From contig NC_030826.1 in NCBI RefSeq assembly GCF_001704415.2, positions 58,857,362 through 58,921,361 on the forward strand: DNA of 64,000 bases. The letters run 5' to 3'. This DNA comes from Capra hircus (taxonomy: Eukaryota; Chordata; Mammalia; Artiodactyla; Bovidae). Position numbers and translations under genes: made by a program. The notes beneath the pieces are model-generated. The model was given only the letters and a program-made list of their open reading frames with translations, ran no database searches and had not been told where the DNA came from. Shown here one piece after another: positions 56,536-64,000 of this stretch; positions within the stretch are counted from its first letter, which is position 1, and every line of letters begins with the position of its first letter.

Positions 56536-56772
56536 CATCAGGTGGCCGAAGTATGACCAAAGGATTCAGATGAGCTTACTCACTGGAGAAGACCCTGATG
56601 CTGGGAAAAGACTGAAGGCAAAAGGAGAAAAGGGTGGCAGAGGATGTGATGGTTGGATAGCATGACCACCCAGTGGACATGAACTTGAGAGAGTGGAGGA
56701 CAGGGAGGTCTGGCGTGCTGCGTGAAGTTCATGGGGTCACCAAGAGTCAGACGGGGCTGAGCGACCGGACAC
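56536..56772 (+). mobile_element. BovB 3' fragment with inverted 5' tip
   Basis: The plus-strand part (from about 56570) reads 'agaccctgatgctgggaaaa', 'gtggacatgaacttgagaga' and 'ggacagggaggtctggcgtg'. Immediately before it, 'catcaggtggccgaagtat' (56536-56554) is the reverse complement, with one mismatch, of the BovB segment that should lie just upstream. Confidence 0.85.
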
Positions 56773-57789
56773 CGCCTCCACCAACAGGAAATACTTAGTT
56801 TGATCCGCTTTCAACAAAAAGAGTAGTGATTGTTAATGGCTATCTGTATTCACTGTGCACTGGAGAGTTTCAGAAAACTGGGTGAGATTTCTTGGCCCGA
56901 GGTTAGTGTCGTTTGTCCAAGTTCAGGCTTCATTTCCAGGGGCTCGTGGTTTGGGGCCCCAGTCTGGAGCTGCCGTTCCAGTTCGCCCCCGGCCTGCCGC
57001 GGCTAGATTGAATTTGCTGTTTCTGGACTCGAGTGCTGAACAAGATCCTGGTGCCCCAGGTAGGGGATGCTTGACCGTAGAGGAAGAAATCTCTGCCGGC
57101 AGTCCCGGCTGCTCGGAGAGTGGAATCGCGCATTAATATGCGGTGGAAGTACAGTGCAGGCATTGAACTCCTGCTTGCAGCCTATTCAAGCGCCAGTGTT
57201 TACTTTCTTCTATGGAAAAATAAAGTGTGTCTCCTCCCATAAGATCGTCCAAACAGAGTCAATATAGCATATTGGCAGTAAGATCACAGAGTTCGCCCCT
57301 GGCACCTCTGGAGTTTATGCTGTTCACGGTTTCCAGTGGCTTTCTGAAAAACCTCCTTAGCTTTTGTCAGTTTTGCAGAAATTATGATAGAATCATCGAA
57401 ACTGTAGATTAAGGACAGCACCACAATCTGTAAAGGGTAAACCTTTAAAATGTGTCTGGTGCAGGACAGCCGTTTACAAAATCCTCATCTGGACAGATTA
57501 TAAAATGAGGGAAGAAATGCCATGGGGGGTGGGGGGGGCGTGCAGACTCACTTCACTTTAACTTTGGTTCAAGGTGAGCTCTTCCCAAAATGATTTGTGA
57601 AATTCTGAGACTCCCAGTTCCTTCCTCTTCCTAACTCTCTGCCACAACACCTCCATCCTTCCTCCTTTTGCCCAGTTTAAGTCAGTGAAACTCCAAAGTT
57701 TTTTTTAAATTTTTTACCGTAAACATTGTTTTATTAATATTACCATTGTATCTGAGAATTTGCTAGTATCTTAAAGATAATTTTTCTAG
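56773..57789. other. No gene recognised
   Basis: The frame at 56855-57136 reads moderately GC-rich DNA with no domain. A G-run lies at 57523-57538. Confidence 0.4.
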
Positions 57790-58155
57790 TTTTTTTTTTT
57801 AATTGGAGGAAAATTGTGCTTTAGAGTGTTGTGTTGGTTTCTGCCTTACAGCAATGCGAATCAGCCATCATTGTACACATACCCCCTCCCTCTTGAGCCT
57901 CCCTCTCCTCCCTCCATCCCACCCCTCTAGGTCATCACAGGGCCCCAGACTGGGCTCCCTGCGTGATGGAGCACCTTAGAATGAAGTAAGTCAGAAAGAG
58001 AAAGTATCGTATATTAACACATATGTATGGAGTCTGGGAAGGTGCTACAGACGAGCCGGTTTGCAGGGGAGGAGTGGAGACGCAATGGAGAGGAGGGCTT
58101 GTGGACACAGTGTCGGGGGAGAGGGTGGGGCGGATGGAGAGAGTGGCGTTGGCAG
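57790..58155 (-). mobile_element. L1 3' end with inverted 5' segment
   Basis: 57790-57969 is a minus-strand L1 3' UTR: T-run, 'aattggaggaaaattgtgct', 'gtgttggtttctgccttaca' and 'ctctaggtcatcacagggcc'. From about 57976 the adjoining L1 sequence runs in the opposite direction: 'gaatgaagtaagtcagaaag', 'gtatggagtctgggaaggtg', 'gcttgtggacacagtgtcgg'. This is one L1 copy with its 5' part flipped. Confidence 0.85.
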
Positions 58156-59625
58156 GCACACACCGCGTGTGTGTAGTAGGCATCCCCTGAGACCTTGCTG
58201 TGACAGGCTTTCTTGAACTTGTTCTCCACCCCACAACTTCCAATCATCGGGTCACTGCTGGAAATTTACCCACCCGTGTTTTACAAGGCCCGGTCTTTTG
58301 AGTCACTCCAAGGCAAAATTCAATTCTACGTCTCCCCAGGGCCCCCAGCCCCCCAGTCCCCCAGGTAAATTCTGTGTGAAGTTGTTTCATTTATCCTGCA
58401 GCATGAATTTCACATGCAGGAGCAGGGTTCTGAGGGTGCGGAGTCGAGGAGAGAGCCTGTGACAGGATGAGGAAAGTGACCCAAATCCTGTGTTTGTCCA
58501 AGTGGTCATTTTGGACTCCATCTGGGGATTAAAGAAAAAGAAGAACTGAGGTTTGTTTTTTTTTTTTTTCTGCCTGAGAGTAACGTCCATCTTTTGTCCC
58601 CAGATGATCCTAAAAATATATTTCTGTAAAAGACAGATACGACCCCTTCAGATCATCCAGAGCATACATTTTTCACCAGCTAGCAACTGAGACAGGACTG
58701 ATGGTAACATATGAGGACAGCTCAGCCGGTCGCTGCTCTAAATCTTTGTTTCTGCTCAAACTATCCAGGAATGATGAGACAGTGGCCGTTTGATTAGGCA
58801 GAATCACCCAAGCCATCCTTTAATGTAAAAAAGTAAAGGAACCTTTCTTTCCTCTTTAAATGATCTTTCTTTTCTCTTTTAAAGGAGTTGGTCGTTGGTT
58901 GAGAAGGAAGAGTAGAAATCATGCATTTGGGGGAAATGTTTAACAGTTGATCCAAATAAATATATTTTAATTAGGTTCTCTTTCTGTTTTTTTTTTTTTT
59001 TTTTTTAAGGAGTGCTATGGAAGGAAGTGTGTGCTTACATACTTACACAAGTAAGTACTTACGGAAGTAAGTGTGATTCTGAGTCATATAGACTCACATG
59101 ACATGAACACAGTGATGGAACACTTTCTTCTTAGCTCATTATTAAATACTATTGTAGTAAAATTGACCTCACAGTATAGAATTTTGAGTCTTACATATAG
59201 AAGAACAGTCTGTCCACCATTTCCTTATCTCTGAGGTCCCCATGGCACTTCCTTCGTCATGTTAGAGTCTCCATGTCAGAGTAGAGTGTCTGCCCATCAT
59301 TGAGTTTTCAGCTATTATCTCTGCAGGGAAGATTCTTAAACTGCAAGCTTCAGCCTCAATTTCTTTCGAATTCTTTTTGCAAATAATCTCTAGACATTTC
59401 TATTGAAAAGTCCTTTCAACTCAAGCAAACCCTCATCCAGCATTTTAAATCTGTTCTCTAAAGGTGGTTCTCCTCTGCAGATTTTTGAAGTCAGCATCCT
59501 GCCAGCATGGACTCAACTACTAATTTCAATTGAACCCCTGCATTTATTCAGTTGACATATTCTGTTATGACCTCCTTCCAAATATTAGCAGTTACTACAC
59601 TGGAATTTTTCTCCCCGTGTGTTTG
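58156..59625. other. AT-rich unassigned DNA
   Basis: T-runs at 58555-58570 and 58987-59006 and a C-rich segment at 58335-58362. Short degenerate repeats of 'agtaagt'/'acttac' occur at 59034-59075. No gene is supported. Confidence 0.45.
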
Positions 59626-59838
59626 CGTGTGTGCCTGCTCAGTCCTGTCCGACTCTTTGTGACCCCATGGACTGTAGCCCATCAGACTCCTCTGTCCATG
59701 GGATTTCCCAGACAAGAATACTGGAGTGGGTTGCCATTTCCTACTTCAGAGGATCTTCCCGACCCAGGGACCAAACCCATGTCTCCCTGCATCTCCTGCA
59801 TTGCCTAGTGGATTCTTCACCTCGGCACCACCTGAGGC
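59626..59838 (-). mobile_element. Bov-tA SINE
   Basis: 'gctcagtcctgtccgactct' to 'ggattcttcacctcggcacc'. Full length, reverse. Confidence 0.93.
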
Positions 59839-61097
59839 ACCCTTTTTATCCCCATTATAGCATCAAAACCACGTTAATCTTTTATTAGTTCTTTTGCCAA
59901 AAACACTTTCTCATATTACCTGTTGTTGTTTCTACTTTTTGGGTCACTTGGCAGTTTGTTACACACTGTCTTTCATGATGTCTCCTAAAATTTAAAAAAA
60001 AAGAAGAAGAAGCATAATTGTATGATTGTAAAGCATGGTTTTATGTCCCCTTCCATCAAACCGATGACCCAGTGTAGCTCAAAATGCAGTCCTTGCATGC
60101 TGATCTCTGTTTCTGACTTTCAGGCTTGATGATTGAACAAAATGAGGTGTGTGTTTACTCTCTGTAATCCTCCTGCTCACTAACATCACTAACTGCATAT
60201 CAAGCGCAAATAGATTGCTGAGCAAAAAGTCATATTGAATAATTTAAGAAATAGGGAGGGGAAGAGGATTCTACAAAGTCTAATAAAATGCTGTTTAAAA
60301 AAAGATGCAGAGTTACTCTCTTTCTTCTTCAACCCGCTATTAGACAAGAACAGACACCTAGGATAGAAAGATTATATGTTAAAGTGTGTCTTTTTATTCC
60401 TTAAAGTGCCAAGTAGAAACATTGTTGTCATCACATTTTAAACAAAGGTAAACACAAGGAATCTCCCAGCAGAAAGCACAGGTAAGTACTGCAGGAGTCT
60501 CTCCAGAAAGATTTGCAGTACTGTGACTCACAGCTGGGAGGCTTATCTGTAGAAAAACAGAGCCAGTGGTTTTGGTTATTTTAATACACATGTCACCCCC
60601 ACCTACAGTACTTGTTGAAGACTCCTAATCCCCACCTTACTCTACAATTATGTCGTGCAGACAGTTCTAAGACCGGCAGTACTGTCATTAAAATGCGCGC
60701 CGTGCTTTGGTCCTGCTGAAAACACCAAATGCTTGTGGGCAGTGCCGGTGACCACATGCTGAGGCCAGTTGCAGAAATTCCCATTCTGGTGACTGTGCTG
60801 GTGAAAGCCGGTTCATGAGACACGAGCATCGTTGTGGGTTCCACGTGCTCCCTGGGCAGGGGGTACCCTTTTCCTCTAGGCTCTTTAAGGACTAACTTAG
60901 AAGTGTGAGATGCCATCTGCTGGAAACTGATAATATGGACTATCCTGCAACAAGGCTTGACCTGTGTCCAGCCACTGAATTATTAAATTGATGTTCTTTG
61001 CCCTTCATCCTTCCTTTTCTACTCTATGTGACTGGTATATGCACTGGGCTGTTGCATTAGTTAGGAAAACCTCTGCTTCACTCTGTTCTAAACAAGC
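59839..61097. other. No gene recognised
   Basis: A-rich 59991-60012. The 107-residue minus frame at 60593-60916 has no domain. No repeat named. Confidence 0.4.
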
Positions 61098-61200
61098 TTC
61101 CATTTTTATTATTATTAATAAATAATTTATTGTTTATTATTTTAAATAATTTAATTTATTGTTATTATTCTTAGTATTACTCTTATTATTAAAACTAGTT
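61098..61200 (+). repeat. (TTA/ATT)n-rich tract at SINE tail
   Basis: About 100 bp composed almost only of A and T, with ATT/TTA repeats. It adjoins the A/T tail of the CHR-type SINE that follows. Confidence 0.85.
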
Positions 61201-61204
61201 ATCA

Positions 61205-61434
61205 CCATTATTTTCGGCTGTGAGGGATCTTTGTCGTTGCACGCAGGCTTTTTCTGGTTGTGGGGAGCAGGGCCTCTCCGGCTGCAGAGTGCAGGCTCTT
61301 GGCGCTCAGGTTCGGCAGTCCTGGCACACAGGCTTAGTTGCCCCGAGGCGTGTGGTATCCTCCCCAACCAGGGATTGAACCCGTGTCCTCTGCGTCAGCA
61401 AGCGGATTCTCAACTACTGGACCACAGGGAAGTC
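61205..61434 (-). mobile_element. CHR-type tRNA-Glu SINE
   Basis: 'tttcggctgtgagggatctt', 'caggctttttctggttgtgg', 'caggcttagttgccccgagg', 'aaccagggattgaacccgtg' and 'ctactggaccacagggaagt'. Reverse complement. Confidence 0.93.
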
Positions 61435-61834
61435 TACAAGCTTCTGTTTTAAGATGTAAATTTGATCTAATGGTCACTTTGCAGGATTGGGGAGACTCAG
61501 GAGAGAGCGAACAAGCCCAAACCCGAGGCATAGTTTGCTACATCTCAACTTCAGAAATGTTAAAGTAGAAAATATTGAAAGAAAACGAGGTTATCGCAAT
61601 AGCAGTGTTCAGCTGGCATTGAGCACAGCTGAGACTTTCAGAATCACATTATGTTTATGGTTTGGTTGATCGAGTAGGAATAAGGGATAGCAGTGTTTGG
61701 GAATGTTTCGCCATATACCGTGCTTGGGACGGCAACACAGAGCTGCAGGACTTTACCTGTGATCTGCATTATAGGCACCATGGGTCTTGGAATGAGTGAG
61801 CAATTCTGAGAACATTCCATTGCATGGGGATATA

Positions 61835-61905
61835 GACTGACAAATTCCACATATGCCTGACACAGAGTAGGTGGTTACTAAATACTGACTGACATGTGGG
61901 CTCAA
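61835..61905 (+). repeat. L2 3' end relic
   Basis: 'atgcctgacacagagtaggt' and 'ggttactaaatactgactga' fit the L2 3' end. Confidence 0.45.
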
Positions 61906-62921
61906 ATTTAGTTTCAAGCTTATGGGTCTATAAGAACTGTTGTAGTTGACTCTTTGGGAGCCTCCTATGTGTATTGTTGGAGTTTTATTTTAACGAGGTT
62001 GTGCTTTAGAATGTGCTTTAGAATAACGACTTATCTAATTCTTCTCTTCAGCTAATCTGAACCACTAGAAATTATTTTAATTCTTACAGTGTGCAAAATA
62101 GCAGGCAGTCTACCTGTGTGAGTTGCCTTATTGATTGGCGCCCAAGTAGCAAGCATGTCATGACGATCTAGTGAATAGCTGTGCTTATGTGAAGGTATGC
62201 CTGCAAATCATGGAGTTATATAGAGTCAGATATAATGATTCTACTCATATTAATAGCATAATTTAACGCTGTGATTTTAGTAATTTTTTTTCACCCAGGA
62301 AATATTTATACTGATAGCTGGGCCCATCCAAGATTGTAATTTTGCTTCTGTTGTGGTATAGGTATCCATCTATATAAATATTAATTTCACAGGTATCTAT
62401 CTATCTATATATTAATTTCTAATGACTCAATTTGCAGGCAGGTTTGAGAATCATTGCTCAAGACAGTGAGCTGAGAAAGAACCTCGGAAAAATGTTGTTT
62501 TCCTATTTTTCACCTTAAATGATTTTTTTCAGTGTTTTTGACAGGACAGTCTTTTCTTCAATGAGCCAATCCCTTGAAAACAACAGAAGGCAGAGGGGAA
62601 AGGTGACTTGTGTGTATCTCACAGATACTTTTGTTTAGGCAGCACGAGATCTGTATTTCCTCAGGTAACAGATTTCTTAGGAGATCAGGATAAAACATCC
62701 AGTCATTTAAGTCATTTAAATGCATCCCTTCTGTGCTGTCAAGCGTCAGAGTCCCAAGAGGCTGTCTGAGTCTGGGTGTTCAGTGTATCTTTTACTAGTC
62801 TCCATCATCCTCCTCCTAGCCCACTTCCTAACTGTACTTGATTTTACTTCCCTGTATTACAAACAATGAATTCAGCACGTCTAACTTGACACAAAGTTCC
62901 TACTAATTTTGTTCCTGCTAC
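61906..62921. other. AT-rich; small tandem duplications
   Basis: 'gtgctttagaat' occurs twice at 62003-62027. An imperfect pair of about 30 bp containing 'ggtat(c)catctat...' and ending 'attaatttc' spans 62361-62418 with a (tatc)n core. No gene. Confidence 0.5.
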
Positions 62922-63004
62922 TGTGGATGGAAGGTCGATGGTTGGTACCATTTGATTTCTGTCATCTCTTTGGCAGAGGTGTTGAGAAAAACAGAAAAGG
63001 GAAC

Positions 63005-63210
63005 GTGTGAGTCGCTCAGTCGTGTCCGACTCTTTGTGATCCTGTGGACTGTAGCCCGCCAGGCTCCTTTGTCCGTGGGATTCTCCAGGCAAGAATACTG
63101 GAGTGGGTTGCCATTCCCTTCCCCAGGGGATCTTCCAGGTCCAGGGATTGAACCCAGATCTCCTGGACTGCAGGTGGATTCTTTCCCATCTGAGCCACCT
63201 AGGAAACCCT
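63005..63210 (-). mobile_element. Bov-tA SINE
   Basis: 'gtgagtcgctcagtcgtgtc' to 'gagccacctaggaaaccc'. Full length, reverse. It sits between two copies of a small duplicated segment. Confidence 0.94.
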
Positions 63211-63279
63211 ATGAGTGTGTATGGAATATTGGTGGTTCTCTTTGATCTCTGCCATCCCTTTGGTAAAGGTGTCAGAGCC

Positions 63280-64000
63280 CATCCTTTCCTTCTCAGCATC
63301 AGCCATAATCGGCTGCCTGAACATTTCACATGAGTCGTGATGACTGTGCTCTTCTCTTGGCTGTGTCCTCCTTGCTTCCCTAAACTCATGAACACTCTGG
63401 CTGCTTCAACTAAACCCCTCTGATGAAGAGGCTCTTTTAACAGAAGGCAAGGGAGGAGAAGCAGCAATCGTTTTTCCTATCCCTTGTAGTTGCTAGATAA
63501 CTGAGAAGTAAACCTCACTCCATTTTTCAGAACCTTATTTTGTGATCTGCATGGCTTGGCTAAGGCGTGCCTGTATTCACCGAGGAAGCAGCCCTTATAT
63601 GCGGTTAACTGATTCTCTCACCTCTGTGATTATAAAATAGCACTTTATATTCCTTTATAACATCCCCACATTGCTTTTGAAGTTTGATAAATGGTACCAC
63701 TTAGAAAGTTGTCTTTCTTATTTTTCTGGTCTAGTAACCTTAAACTGCCTTGGGTCTCTAATTCTTCTAGGATGTTTTTCTTCAGCTTTACGATAGCTGG
63801 AAGAAGACGCCAGGCTTTTATGTTCCTCTGCCTCTCCGGGTCGTTTCTGCTCCTCAGACAGGCGTCCACTTGCCACCTTCACCAGGTGGGGTGCCCAGGG
63901 GAAAGAACCGTGCCTCTTCATGAGGCCCCCCGGGCACTGTCCGGACGCCCCCTCCTGATCTGCACACGGCTGCGGGCTCAGCGTTCCTGCCCCAGCTCCC
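63280..64000. other. No gene recognised; GC-rich window end
   Basis: The last 160 bases are GC-rich with scattered CpGs, which could be the edge of something outside the window. No exon or repeat is identified. Confidence 0.35.

Overview
This window is repeat-rich nuclear DNA from a ruminant, most likely a bovid. The diagnostic families are BovB (RTE-type) LINEs, BOV-A/BOV-A2 and Bov-tA SINEs, longer CHR-type tRNA-Glu SINEs and a cetartiodactyl L1 3' end. There is no bacterial or viral gene organisation and no operon. Cattle, sheep, goat and related genera cannot be separated by eye.

No complete protein-coding gene is recognised. Most long open frames are translations of SINEs, BovB, L1 or a minisatellite. 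The only sequence that looks like a conventional exon of a cellular gene is a 152-bp stretch at 29570-29721 with a strong acceptor, a donor and an open frame. Its gene is not recognised, so the window is best read as intronic or intergenic DNA.

Layout. 1-2.6 kb: MLT1 and L2-like fossils, a BovB tail and an LTR split by a BOV-A2 dimer. 2.6-8.2 kb: AT-rich DNA with two Bov-tA copies, a hAT fossil and a MIR. 8.2-10.7 kb: two old L1 3' ends and a CHR SINE split by a 25-unit minisatellite. 12.3-17.4 kb: a nest of BovB in L1 in BovB, followed by a BovB split by an inverted BovB. 17.7-33 kb: many Bov-tA and CHR copies, (GT)n arrays, the candidate exon and an LTR remnant. 33.4-34.6 kb: three same-strand insertions, two with clear target-site duplications. 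35-50 kb: CHR, MIR, L2 and BovB fragments, a dimeric-head Bov-tA and a tRNA-Ile-like relic. 50-64 kb: Bov-tA copies, a (CA)n array, a clean 575-bp L1 insertion, two LINE copies that look 5'-inverted, and a small duplication around a SINE.

The LINEs (L1, BovB) are the replicating machinery that would have mobilised the SINEs. BOV-A and Bov-tA share their 3' ends with BovB, and all copies here are truncated or frame-broken. I found no convincing new biological system. The most informative structures are the nested retrotransposon cluster, the SINE-internal minisatellite, the unassigned exon candidate and the inverted LINE copies.
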